Assembly: GCA_963815135.1 (NCBI GenBank)
Contig: CAWFFO010000010.1
Span: 54,950-118,949 of the forward strand
Source of the DNA: CAIWTU01 sp963815135
Lineage (GTDB): Bacteria > Desulfobacterota > Desulfuromonadia > Geobacterales > Geobacteraceae
Length of the DNA stretch: 64,000 nucleotides
Direction of reading: 5' to 3'
Each line of letters opens with the position of its first letter. Within the stretch, counting starts at the first letter, position 1. The notes below the pieces were generated by a model. It saw nothing but the letters and a program-made list of their open reading frames with translations, was not told the DNA's origin and made no database searches. Positions 18,173 through 27,056 of this stretch are shown one piece after another. Made by a program: the position numbers and the translations under genes.

Positions 18173-21100
18173 TCATCCTGTCTGCTGATTGTCCAGTTCC
18201 TCTCGTATTCTTCTCAGTAACTCCCTGGGTGGCGAAGGTTTGGCTAATACATTCTTCATATCCGCTGTGATCCTGCCATCTTTGATGTCCCCTACCGGAT
18301 ATCCACTCAAGAACAGCACTTTTACATTGTTTTTTTGTTTTCCGATTATGGAATAAGCATCCCGGCCACTCAACCTCGGCATTATTATGTCAAAGATCAA
18401 CAGGTCTATATCCCTTTCATGACTCGAAAAAATTTGTACCGCCTCTTCCCCGTCTGCTGCAGTAATCACTATATAACCAGCATTTTCCAGCAATTTCCTG
18501 TGCAAATCCCTGACGGCTTGATCATCTTCGGCGAGTAGTATCGTTTCATTGCCACCAACAATGGGAATCAAGTCTTCCTCGGCAGAATCCCCATTGTCGG
18601 AGCGGACCAGAGGCAGATATATCACAAATCTGGTCCCTCGACCGGGTGTGGAGTCAACGATTATGTATCCGTAATGCTGCTTGACGATTCCGTACGCTAT
18701 GGATAATCCGAGACCTGTTCCCTTCCCTACTTCCTTAGTCGTAAAGAACGGCTCGAAGATTCTCCTGCTTGTTTTCTCGTCCATACCGCATCCGGTATCG
18801 CTTACCGAGATACATGCGTAGGTTCCGGGTTTACCGTAACCGTACCGGTTTATGAATTCACCATCAATATTCGCCGGGAAGGTGGCTATGGTCAGGGTCC
18901 CGCCGTCCGGCATTGCATCACCCGCATTTGTTACGAGATTCACGATCACCTGTTCAATCTTCCCGTTGTCCGCCATGACTTTCAGTCGTCCGGCGAAAGT
19001 GTCGAGACAGAGATCGATATTCTCGCTTATCAGCCTGTGAAGAAGCTTTTCCAGGTTGGTAATAGTATTGTTGAGATTGATCACTTTCGGGACCATCACC
19101 TGCTTCCGGCTGAATGCGAGCAGCCCCTGGGTAAGTTCCGCAGCTCTCTCCGCGGCGGCGTAAATCTGCACGATATAGTTCCTGATCGGGTCGTCTTCGG
19201 AAATTTTCATCTGGGCCAGATGGCTATAACCGATAATAGCGGTGAGGATGTTGTTGAAGTCATGAGCCACACCGCCCGCCAGCTGCCCGATGGCTTCCAT
19301 TTTCTGGGCTTGATACAGTTGCGCCTCGAGAATTTTTCTGTCGGTGATGTCGGTATGGGTCCCTATGAACCGCAGAGGCTTTCCTTCTTCCGTTCGTGAA
19401 ATGACTTTGCCCCTTGCGAGAACCCATTTGTAGGAGTAATCTTTGCAGCGAATACGGTATTCCACGGAGTAGCCCGGCGAATTCCCGTCAAGGTGTCTGT
19501 CAAGCTCGTCTTTCACACGGGACAGATCTTCGGGGTGTACAAGTTTTGTCCATTCGTCAATACTGTTTCCGATTTCATCTTCGGCAAAGCCGAGCATTTC
19601 CTTCCACTTGACGGAAAAGAAGACCTCTCCGGTCTGTACGTTCCTGTCCCATACCCCGTCATTATTGCCCTCAATTGCAAACTGCCATCTTTCTTCACTT
19701 TCCTGCAGGGCTTGCTCGGCCCGCTTGCGGTCGGTTATGTTGTCGAATACGGCAACGAAATATTCCCTTTCCATACTGTAAACTGAAATGGAAAGCCATA
19801 CATCCAGCGGCTTGAATTCAATTTCGAATTTCTCGGGATTGCCCGTCAAGGCAACCCGACTGTAAATTTCGAAAAGATCCGGGTATGATTCACGGATACC
19901 CGGGATTACCTCGGAAACCTTCTTTCCCTCGACGCTGACCAGTCCGGTCAACCTCCCGAATGATTCGTTCACTTTGAGATATATGAAGTCAACGGGAGAT
20001 CCGTTTCTGTCATAAAGCATTTTGCAGTATGCCAGGCCTTCCTGCATGTTTTCAAACAGGGAGTGATAACGCTGTTCGCTTTCCCGCATTGCTTCCTCGG
20101 CGCGGAATTTGGCGAGTGCAACCGCCAGATGGTCGGCCATCGTTTCGAGGAAATCAATGTATTCAAGGGTAAATAATCCCCTGCGGCTGTCATTCAGCTG
20201 CAGGAGCCCCAACCGCTCCTCTCCGAAATGCAGGGGTATGAGCGCCACAGACTCATATCCCTCGCCATTGCACCGGTTGCGAGTGCGCGCCTGCCGGTCA
20301 GCTTCACTGGAACCGGCAAGAAGTTCCGATGTGCTGTTGGTCCAGAAGCTCCCGCGTTTAGTGAAGAATGGTTTCGAAGGATCAAACCGCCCGCAAATGA
20401 CGTTGCCGCACATGCATTCAAGGACCGGGTTGCCGCCGCTGTCACGGATGACTTTCCCTTCGTCATCATAATCACAAAGAAGGTTCTCATCGATTACGAA
20501 CTGTCTCGGGAAACCTTGCGCCTCATAGTAGGGGTAGTCGTCTCCTTCCAATGTCCTGATACCGACCGCCTCGCATCCCAGTCGCTGCCTGAAGAAGGTT
20601 ACCGCGGCACGGATCAGGTCTCCGGTTCCCTGGCTGTTGTTCACGAGCCGAAGGAATTGCACGGCTGTTTCCTGCTCTTCTTCCATCCGCTTGCGCAAGG
20701 TGATGTCGTATCCATAAATGCGCACGACGCCGAACTGGGGAACCAGATGGACTGTTTCGGCGAAGACACTGTCTTTTATGGTTACTTCGCGATAAAAAAC
20801 AGATTCGATGTTCTTTTGCAATTCGTCTAAGAGCGCATCGAGATCCTCGGGAAAGAACTCGCTCAGATTCTCCCTGTCCAACCCGAGTTTCTCCAGAAAA
20901 TTTTGGGCAGCAGGGTTGCCGAAGGTAAGCCTGCCTGATCCGCAAATCTCCAGAACCGGATTGGGATTGTACTGTGGAAAAGATGCCAGATGTACGGTTT
21001 TCTCTTCCATGAGTCGAAGCTCGGTTATATCGAAAAAAGTCAGCACGACCCCTTCGACATTTCCTTCCATGGTCCGGTAAGGGAGGAAGCGCGAGAGATA

Positions 21101-23665
21101 TTTCTTTCCTCCATCAATGGTTTTCACTTCATGCTCGACGGGAACCAGGTCTCTAAGCACCTTCTCTGCATCCAGATCAATACCGGGATAATCAATTTTC
21201 CCCGAGAGGTGCGAGAACGGCCGCCCGATGTCTGACATGATCACGTTGAGGATGCCGGTAATCGAAGGGGTGAAATTCTTGATTCTCATTTTCCGGTCGA
21301 GAAAAATCGTTGCCGTCTCGGAACTGAACATGAGATTCATCATGTCGTTGTTCGCATGACCAAGTTCAGCTACTTTCTTTTCCAGTTCCGTATTGACTCT
21401 TCCCAGTTCATCATTCAGTGTCTGCAGCTCTTCTTTTGATGTTTCAAGTTCTTCGTTCGCTGACTGGAATTCTTCGTTCATTGACATCAATTCCTCGTTG
21501 GAGGATTTGAGCTCTTCATTCGACGATTCCAGATTCTCGACGGTTGACTGGAGTTGTTCGTTAGCGAGGCGAAGTTGTTCTTCCAGTTGGCGAATAATCG
21601 CATCCTTTGTCATTTCACCGGTGGATGTCGTATTCTGTTTTTCCCCGATTGACATATCCGACCCGCTTATGATGCCCGCAGGCTCGAAGATGACCAGGGC
21701 AAGACCCTTTGCGGAGGGAGGAGATGTTAACGGCTCCACCAGCAGATTGATCATTTCTTCCCGGCTGCCGGATCTTATTTTAAGACCGTTGCAGGATACC
21801 GCTTCCTGGCTGCTGAAAGCCTTGTGAATCGTCGCACGGAGAATTGGACGCAATTCCTTTCGAACGATTTTGGTGATATCCTGTGTCGGCTCACCTTCAG
21901 GATGATCGATAAACCTTCCCATGCCGGCGGAATAATAGGTGACCTCCTTTTTCTCATTGATTACAACGAACAGCGGGAAGTAGCGCTCCATGATGGTTTT
22001 TTCAGCAAGACTCCTGAGACTTTCCCCTTCACAGCATTTCCTCTCCTGCCCATGTCCTGGTATCCGGGCCTTCGGTACGGCGACAGGAAACTCGATGTTT
22101 ACTCTCCGGGAAATTTCCTTGCGCGTAAATATCTTCCATTTTTTATCCAAAGGATGGAACAGATCGGAGAAACCTCCCAAAGTTTCAGCTGTTCCGAGGA
22201 AAAGGGTGCCGCCCGGTTTCAGGACATGAAAAAAAAGGGGGATTATACGCTCTTGCATTTCGCGATCGAGATAGATCAGGAAGTTGCGGCAAATCACAAG
22301 GTCTATTTTGTCAAACGGAGGGTCCTTGATCAAGTCGTGCCTGGCAAAGATTATCATGTCTCTGATCGGTTTCGAGACTTTGTAATTACTGCCGGCTTTC
22401 TCGAAAAAATCCTTAAGCCTCCTCTCATCCAAGCTTTCAACCGTCTCGGCTGAAAAAATGCCGGATCGCGCTCTGGCGATTGAATCTTCATCTATGTCAG
22501 TTGCAAAGATCCTTACTTGTCTGTCCAACCGGTGCATTTGCATGTATTCCTGAACAACAATTCCAACCGAGAACGCTTCTTCCCCGGTTGAGCATCCGGC
22601 AATCCAGATGCGCAGCGAGTCAGCATTGCCGTCGGCAAAAAGCCGGGGAACCACCTCTGACTGAAGTACTTCGAATGCCTGCGGATCACGGAAAAAGGCC
22701 GTCACTTTGATAAGTATGTCTTTGCCAAGCAACTTGCTTTCTTCCGGGCTTCCCTTCAGCAAAGCAATGTAGTCTTCGAGTCGCACGATGTTTTTAGATG
22801 CCATTCGTTTCTGGATGCGGCGAATAATTGTGCTCTTCTTGTAGGAGCTGAAGTCATTTCCTGTATATGAATTTACGATGTGGAAAATAGTATGCAGCTT
22901 ATCCTCCAGCTCTGCTTCCCTTACATTTTCCGTTATTTCCAGATGAAGCTTTGCCGGTTCAAAAATTTCAACAATTTTGGCTGGCAGTTTATCAGCAGGA
23001 AGGATAAAATCCGCCAAACCGGTGGCAATGGCGTTGTGAGGCATGCCACCGTATTCTGCGTTATCTTCTTCCTGAACCAAAACAATCCCGCCTGCCTCCT
23101 TTACGGCCAGGATTCCTTTTTCACCGTCATTCCCGGTGCCCGAAAGAATGACGGCAACAGATTTTTCTTTAAATTCAGAAGCCAGGGAAATGAGAAAATT
23201 GTCTATCGGACTACGGGGCCGTTGTCCGGGAAGGGACTCTTCCAGGTGAAACCGCCTGTTGACCATTGTCAGGGTCCTGTTTTCTGCCGCTACGTAAACG
23301 GTTTCCGCTGTCGGAGCAGTTCCTTCCTCCGCCAGGCATACTTCCATTTTGGTGAAATTGGAAAGGATTTCGGGAAGTCGGGTCTTGTGGTCCGGATTCA
23401 AATGAGTAACGACAACAAAGGCCACGTCTCCATGTGGAGGCATGTTCATGAAAAACTGTTTCAGCGCATCAATACCGCCGGCTGATGCACCAATGCCGAC
23501 AATACATAGATATTGACTATCTGATACCGGGTACTTGGTGGTTTCACTTGATGCTATGGGGGCGTCAGGAGGGAATTCTTCTTCAGCTGCATTTCTGGAG
23601 ACGGTATTCTTCTTGTCTTCGTCTGTTCGTGACTCAGTTGAAACTGACCCGGACTTTATTTTCAT
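18173..23665 (-). CDS. CheB-CheR-PAS-GAF hybrid histidine kinase (1830 residues)
   Basis: Giant cytoplasmic signalling protein. Domains in order, with approximate residues: CheB methylesterase 50-240 (GIGASAGG, THLNPDH, SGTGNDGEKG), CheR methyltransferase 255-525 (WIAGCSTGEEAFS, VICRNFLIYL), Asn/Glu-rich coiled coil 690-785, PAS 790-900, PAS 905-1020, GAF 1035-1190, PAS 1200-1320, PAS3 1325-1450, HisKA (GGVAHDFNNIL), HATPase (GCGMD, GKGTGLGLSI) and a C-terminal REC (LLIFDIIMPRLSG). ATG 23665 is chosen for its GGTGGAG site; an upstream TTG is poor. It combines reversible methylation with kinase and receiver output, suggesting it adapts itself or a partner. No chemoreceptor lies nearby. Fully intact. 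Confidence 0.92.
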   Translation of the reverse strand: MKIKSGSVSTESRTDEDKKNTVSRNAAEEEFPPDAPIASSETTKYPVSDSQYLCIVGIGASAGGIDALKQFFMNMPPHGDVAFVVVTHLNPDHKTRLPEILSNFTKMEVCLAEEGTAPTAETVYVAAENRTLTMVNRRFHLEESLPGQRPRSPIDNFLISLASEFKEKSVAVILSGTGNDGEKGILAVKEAGGIVLVQEEDNAEYGGMPHNAIATGLADFILPADKLPAKIVEIFEPAKLHLEITENVREAELEDKLHTIFHIVNSYTGNDFSSYKKSTIIRRIQKRMASKNIVRLEDYIALLKGSPEESKLLGKDILIKVTAFFRDPQAFEVLQSEVVPRLFADGNADSLRIWIAGCSTGEEAFSVGIVVQEYMQMHRLDRQVRIFATDIDEDSIARARSGIFSAETVESLDERRLKDFFEKAGSNYKVSKPIRDMIIFARHDLIKDPPFDKIDLVICRNFLIYLDREMQERIIPLFFHVLKPGGTLFLGTAETLGGFSDLFHPLDKKWKIFTRKEISRRVNIEFPVAVPKARIPGHGQERKCCEGESLRSLAEKTIMERYFPLFVVINEKKEVTYYSAGMGRFIDHPEGEPTQDITKIVRKELRPILRATIHKAFSSQEAVSCNGLKIRSGSREEMINLLVEPLTSPPSAKGLALVIFEPAGIISGSDMSIGEKQNTTSTGEMTKDAIIRQLEEQLRLANEQLQSTVENLESSNEELKSSNEELMSMNEEFQSANEELETSKEELQTLNDELGRVNTELEKKVAELGHANNDMMNLMFSSETATIFLDRKMRIKNFTPSITGILNVIMSDIGRPFSHLSGKIDYPGIDLDAEKVLRDLVPVEHEVKTIDGGKKYLSRFLPYRTMEGNVEGVVLTFFDITELRLMEEKTVHLASFPQYNPNPVLEICGSGRLTFGNPAAQNFLEKLGLDRENLSEFFPEDLDALLDELQKNIESVFYREVTIKDSVFAETVHLVPQFGVVRIYGYDITLRKRMEEEQETAVQFLRLVNNSQGTGDLIRAAVTFFRQRLGCEAVGIRTLEGDDYPYYEAQGFPRQFVIDENLLCDYDDEGKVIRDSGGNPVLECMCGNVICGRFDPSKPFFTKRGSFWTNSTSELLAGSSEADRQARTRNRCNGEGYESVALIPLHFGEERLGLLQLNDSRRGLFTLEYIDFLETMADHLAVALAKFRAEEAMRESEQRYHSLFENMQEGLAYCKMLYDRNGSPVDFIYLKVNESFGRLTGLVSVEGKKVSEVIPGIRESYPDLFEIYSRVALTGNPEKFEIEFKPLDVWLSISVYSMEREYFVAVFDNITDRKRAEQALQESEERWQFAIEGNNDGVWDRNVQTGEVFFSVKWKEMLGFAEDEIGNSIDEWTKLVHPEDLSRVKDELDRHLDGNSPGYSVEYRIRCKDYSYKWVLARGKVISRTEEGKPLRFIGTHTDITDRKILEAQLYQAQKMEAIGQLAGGVAHDFNNILTAIIGYSHLAQMKISEDDPIRNYIVQIYAAAERAAELTQGLLAFSRKQVMVPKVINLNNTITNLEKLLHRLISENIDLCLDTFAGRLKVMADNGKIEQVIVNLVTNAGDAMPDGGTLTIATFPANIDGEFINRYGYGKPGTYACISVSDTGCGMDEKTSRRIFEPFFTTKEVGKGTGLGLSIAYGIVKQHYGYIIVDSTPGRGTRFVIYLPLVRSDNGDSAEEDLIPIVGGNETILLAEDDQAVRDLHRKLLENAGYIVITAADGEEAVQIFSSHERDIDLLIFDIIMPRLSGRDAYSIIGKQKNNVKVLFLSGYPVGDIKDGRITADMKNVLAKPSPPRELLRRIREELDNQQTG

Positions 23666-23797
23666 TGAAAACTCCACCAACGATAAATCTTGTCCCGAAT
23701 GAAATTCATTAGTGATGCCCGGTCAAAACGCTGAAATTTTCATTCATTTAGAGAAGGTTTTGAAGACAGATTGGATTCACTTTTGAAATGTATCGAA

Positions 23798-24406
23798 TCA
23801 GTATTTATTTGGCAAGTGATATCTAAGACTTGCAAATTCCTCAGGTGTGTTAATGTTTACAAAAGCATTGCCGTTCCGGTCGAGATGGACCAGTTCTTCA
23901 TATGGCACATACCTGACCCTGACCTGCGGGTAATAGGCACAAGCGCAGAAACTGCCTCTCTCCAGGTGTTCTCTTATCGGTTCGAGACACGCTTTGGAGT
24001 AAAGAGCAAAAAGGGGTTCGAAGCCAAGGGCGGTCGTGGGGACCACCGCATCAAATCCATTTCCGAGGGAGCAGAGGTAACGCAGGATCCGCGCATTCGG
24101 AAACGGCAGGTCGCAGGGGGCGACGAAAATGCGGTCCGTCTCGGCGCTATGGAGTCCCGTGAAGATTCCCCCAAGGGCACTGCCGGGATAGATGTCAGCA
24201 AGAACCCGGAGACCGTAATCCGCGAAGCGCTCTGCCCTATCCCCCACCAGAATTACCCTGTCGAAGTTTTCCCTGAATACTGCCAGCACCCGTTCAAGCA
24301 GGGGTCTGCCCGCAACTTCCAGGAACGCCTTGTCCCTTCCCATGCGCCGGCTTTTCCCACCGACAAGTATGACGCCTGTAATATCAAGTTTACGAGCAAA
24401 AGGCAT
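23798..24406 (-). CDS. mobA: Molybdenum cofactor guanylyltransferase MobA
   Basis: Transfers GMP from GTP to molybdopterin to form the guanine dinucleotide cofactor that FdnG-type formate dehydrogenases need. About 203 residues. The nucleotide loop ILVGGKSRRMGRDKAFL is the family signature (usually LAGGxSxRMGxDK); further motifs are YPGSALGGIFTG and VAPCDLPF, where the Asp binds Mg. It sits downstream of fdnGHI-fdhE on the same strand, matching the cofactor demand of that enzyme. GTG 24415 would add three residues. The family call is secure. Confidence 0.93.
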   Translation of the reverse strand: MPFARKLDITGVILVGGKSRRMGRDKAFLEVAGRPLLERVLAVFRENFDRVILVGDRAERFADYGLRVLADIYPGSALGGIFTGLHSAETDRIFVAPCDLPFPNARILRYLCSLGNGFDAVVPTTALGFEPLFALYSKACLEPIREHLERGSFCACAYYPQVRVRYVPYEELVHLDRNGNAFVNINTPEEFASLRYHLPNKY

Positions 24407-24537
24407 GCTTATCACGATTTCCCGGGAGATGTTGGGCTAGGTAAGAATTGAATTACCGATCAGGTGGCGAAAGAATAATCCTTGAAATGCAGAAGTTTAC
24501 CGTTGAGGTCGCAGTGGAACGCGCTTGTGCAACTGAG

Positions 24538-24571
24538 CGCAGCCTGCGCCGCCTGAGCAGCGCAGGCTGCG
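24538..24571. repeat. Perfect 12-bp stem hairpin between fdhE and mobA
   Basis: CGCAGCCTGCGC and GCGCAGGCTGCG pair perfectly around a 10-nt loop. There is no T run on either side, so it is not a classic terminator. Lying between fdhE and mobA it could reduce read-through or protect the fdn mRNA 3' end. Confidence 0.6.
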
Positions 24572-24625
24572 GCAGCCGGACGCGCATGAGCAAGGAATCC
24601 CGAGATAATAACATTTTAAAATAAT

Positions 24626-25546
24626 TCATCCGCCGGGGTGAAAAAACAGGTTAGGGCCACGGCGCGACTTGCCTTCATTTTCCATCAGCATATCCAGGTT
24701 CAGGGTGGCGAGGTCGTCGGCCATTGCATCCATCCGGCTTTCTTTTTCCAGGTAAAGCAATTTCAGATAGGTGCCGCAGGCGTCGCAACTCTCGGCCTTG
24801 ACCGCACCGTTCGAGCCTTCAAGGATGAAGTAGTCAATCCCTTGGACGGATTCGCATCTGCTGCACTTGATCCGGACCATGTGCCATTGGGAGGAGCAGA
24901 GGGAGCAGCACAGGTACCGCAATCCATGTTCTGCTCCGCCACTGCGCACAATGCCGGCGTTAGGGTACGACCCGCATACCGGGCATATTCCCGCCTCCAC
25001 CGGGCGGCCAAACGCCTGTTCCTCAAATGCGGATGCCAGCCGCACCCAATATACCTGCAGCGCTGCGGCAATGAAAGGAAGCTCCCGGGGCGGAATATCA
25101 TCAATATCTCCATACAGGAGACTGTCCGCAATTTGCTCCAGATATTCCGCAGACTTCTGAAGCAGGCCGGCAACGGTTTCCCGCGCAGCCTCAGGAATGG
25201 GGGCCCCGCCCATCTGTTGCAGGATCATGGTCAGTACCGATCGCCAGGCGGGGTCACGGGGACGGAGCCGGGCATCAAGAAGCGGCATGCCATGCTCCCG
25301 GCAGCGCGCCTGTTCTACGGGATCGGGCGGGGTCAAGGCCGGAAGCCGGTTCAGGGCTTTCTGCTGCTCATCCGCCAGCATAGCCAGAAAGGCCAGATAA
25401 TTCTCCAGGGGATGACCTTCGGTCAGATGCCGGAGGCGCTCGGCACGACGGCTGAACAGATCAGGTCCGGGGAGAAAGAGAAACCGGATATCTCCCAGCG
25501 GGGCTTCCATCCGGCCAGAATCAAGTATGCGGTTGTCCGTGTTCAT
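24626..25546 (-). CDS. fdhE: Formate dehydrogenase accessory protein FdhE
   Basis: Accessory factor for assembly of membrane-bound formate dehydrogenase, 306 residues. The C-terminal half has the rubredoxin-like zinc/iron cysteine pairs CPVCGS, CSLCSS, CSRCES and CDACGT that define FdhE. The N-terminal half is helical. Its ATG overlaps the fdnI stop as ATGA, with GGAGGGGAGAA upstream, showing translational coupling to the operon. FdhE is known to interact with catalytic subunits of respiratory formate dehydrogenases. Intact. Confidence 0.93.
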   Translation of the reverse strand: MNTDNRILDSGRMEAPLGDIRFLFLPGPDLFSRRAERLRHLTEGHPLENYLAFLAMLADEQQKALNRLPALTPPDPVEQARCREHGMPLLDARLRPRDPAWRSVLTMILQQMGGAPIPEAARETVAGLLQKSAEYLEQIADSLLYGDIDDIPPRELPFIAAALQVYWVRLASAFEEQAFGRPVEAGICPVCGSYPNAGIVRSGGAEHGLRYLCCSLCSSQWHMVRIKCSRCESVQGIDYFILEGSNGAVKAESCDACGTYLKLLYLEKESRMDAMADDLATLNLDMLMENEGKSRRGPNLFFHPGG

Positions 25547-26175
25547 TTCTCCCCTCCGGTCATCTCACGGTACCACGCAGGATGATGCTGTTTAGCCCAG
25601 GCTCTCCGGACCTGTCCATGCAGCATGGCGTCAATACTCTCCCTGGTCCAGATAGCGACATAGATATGGAAGATTATCAGTGCAATCATGATTACAGCCG
25701 CTATGGCGTGAACGACTGAAGCGAGCAGCACCACCGAGACCGGGAACAGGAACGTGAAATAGGCGCGCCACATGACGATGCCGGACAGGATGAGAAGCAC
25801 CATGCAGATAACCAGCAGCCAGAAGAGCAGCTTCTGACCGCCGTTGAACTTGCCTGCTTCCGGCATGTTCCGGTCATCGCCTTCCACCATCTCGCCGACA
25901 TGCCGCAGCCATTCCCGGTCTTCACGGGTCATAAGGTTAGACTTCCAGTAACTGAAAACCATGATGCCGAACGACAGTATAAAAACAATTGCGATGAAGG
26001 GATGCAGGATACGGGTCCAGGGACCGCCGCCGAACCACCGGCTCAATGGGTAGAAGAAGGGGTGAAAGAGAGCGAGTCCGGAGAGCGCCGCCAGGATGAA
26101 GGTAATAGCCGACAGCCAGTGGTTGGCGCGCTCGAACGGCATGTACCGGGTGATTTTATTTGGGTCGTTTTTCAT
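25543..26175 (-). CDS. fdnI: Formate dehydrogenase-N gamma subunit, cytochrome b556
   Basis: Membrane di-heme cytochrome b of the FdnI/FdoI type, 210 residues, passing electrons from the beta subunit to menaquinone. Four hydrophobic segments are visible. Candidate heme His residues lie in FERANHWLSA, ILHPFIAI, VVHAIAAV and IFHIYVAIW. Start ATG 26175 has AAGGAGGT 5 nt upstream, inside the 3' end of fdnH (20-nt overlap); the longer reading from 26211 is unlikely. Operon fdnG-fdnH-fdnI-fdhE. Confidence 0.92.
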   Translation of the reverse strand: MKNDPNKITRYMPFERANHWLSAITFILAALSGLALFHPFFYPLSRWFGGGPWTRILHPFIAIVFILSFGIMVFSYWKSNLMTREDREWLRHVGEMVEGDDRNMPEAGKFNGGQKLLFWLLVICMVLLILSGIVMWRAYFTFLFPVSVVLLASVVHAIAAVIMIALIIFHIYVAIWTRESIDAMLHGQVRRAWAKQHHPAWYREMTGGEK

Positions 26176-27046
26176 CTTCGACCTCCTTCTCGGTCTCCTT
26201 TGAGACTTCATTGGAACCCTTGATCACGAAATGAAAAAAAGCGCCGAGGGCAACCATTGCCAGGCCGAGCGATGCCAAAGGTTTAGCTATCCCTTTCCAA
26301 AGGTATACCTGTGGACTGATGCCTGGATCCCTGGGCAGGTCGTTGTACATCTCCGGTTTGTCGGCATGCTGCAGGACGTACATTACATGGGTGCCGTCCA
26401 CCCCTTGCGGGTCGTAGAGACCGGCCTCGGTATAACCGCGACTCTTCAGGTCTACGATGCGTCCCTCAGCGTGGTGCTTCATCTCTTCCTTGGTGCCGAA
26501 GACGATGGCGCCGGTGGGGCAGGTCTTGACGCAGGCCGGTTCCAGCCCCGCCGCCACCCTGTCGGAACATAGGGTGCATTTGTAGACCTTGCTGTCCTTC
26601 TGTGACAGGCGTGGAATATTGAACGGACAGCCGGCAATGCAGTAGCCGCAGCCGATGCAGTTCTCCTCGTGGAAATCCACTATGCCGTTGCTGTACTGCA
26701 CGATGGCCCCCGGAGCCGGACAGGCCTTGAGGCAGCCCGGCTCGGCGCAATGCATGCAGCCGTCTTTGCGGATCAGCCATTCCAGGCCCCGGTCGGTTTC
26801 CACTTCGGCATAGCGCATCACCGTCCAGGAATTTTCGGTGAGATCCATGGGGTTGTCCAGTACGCCATGGTTGACGCCGATTTTGTCGCGGGTATCGTTC
26901 CATTCCATGCAAGCCACCTGGCAGGCCTTGCAGCCGATGCACTTGGAGACATCGATCAGCTTTGCCACCTTCGGGAGTTGCCGCTGGCCGGGCGAAGGGG
27001 TGGTGGTGGCGGAACGTCGGGTAATATCAAGGGATTGCAGTGCCAT
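26156..27046 (-). CDS. fdnH: Formate dehydrogenase-N beta iron-sulfur subunit
   Basis: Electron-transfer subunit, 296 residues, with four [4Fe-4S] cysteine clusters (CIGCKACQVAC, CMHCAEPGCLKAC, CIGCGYCIAGC, CTLCSD...CVKTCP) and one C-terminal membrane helix (LGLAMVALGAFFHFVI) that anchors it to the gamma subunit. This matches E. coli FdnH in order and length. AGGAGGTGAACC precedes ATG 27046. It lies 10 nt after fdnG. The long charged tail (KETEKEVEDEKRPK) replaces the usual short end. Confidence 0.95.
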   Translation of the reverse strand: MALQSLDITRRSATTTPSPGQRQLPKVAKLIDVSKCIGCKACQVACMEWNDTRDKIGVNHGVLDNPMDLTENSWTVMRYAEVETDRGLEWLIRKDGCMHCAEPGCLKACPAPGAIVQYSNGIVDFHEENCIGCGYCIAGCPFNIPRLSQKDSKVYKCTLCSDRVAAGLEPACVKTCPTGAIVFGTKEEMKHHAEGRIVDLKSRGYTEAGLYDPQGVDGTHVMYVLQHADKPEMYNDLPRDPGISPQVYLWKGIAKPLASLGLAMVALGAFFHFVIKGSNEVSKETEKEVEDEKRPK

Positions 27047-27056
27047 GGTTCACCTC

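Noticed and set aside
23771..24451. Plus-strand reading over mobA
   Set aside because: Shadow of a gene with a clear MobA signature.
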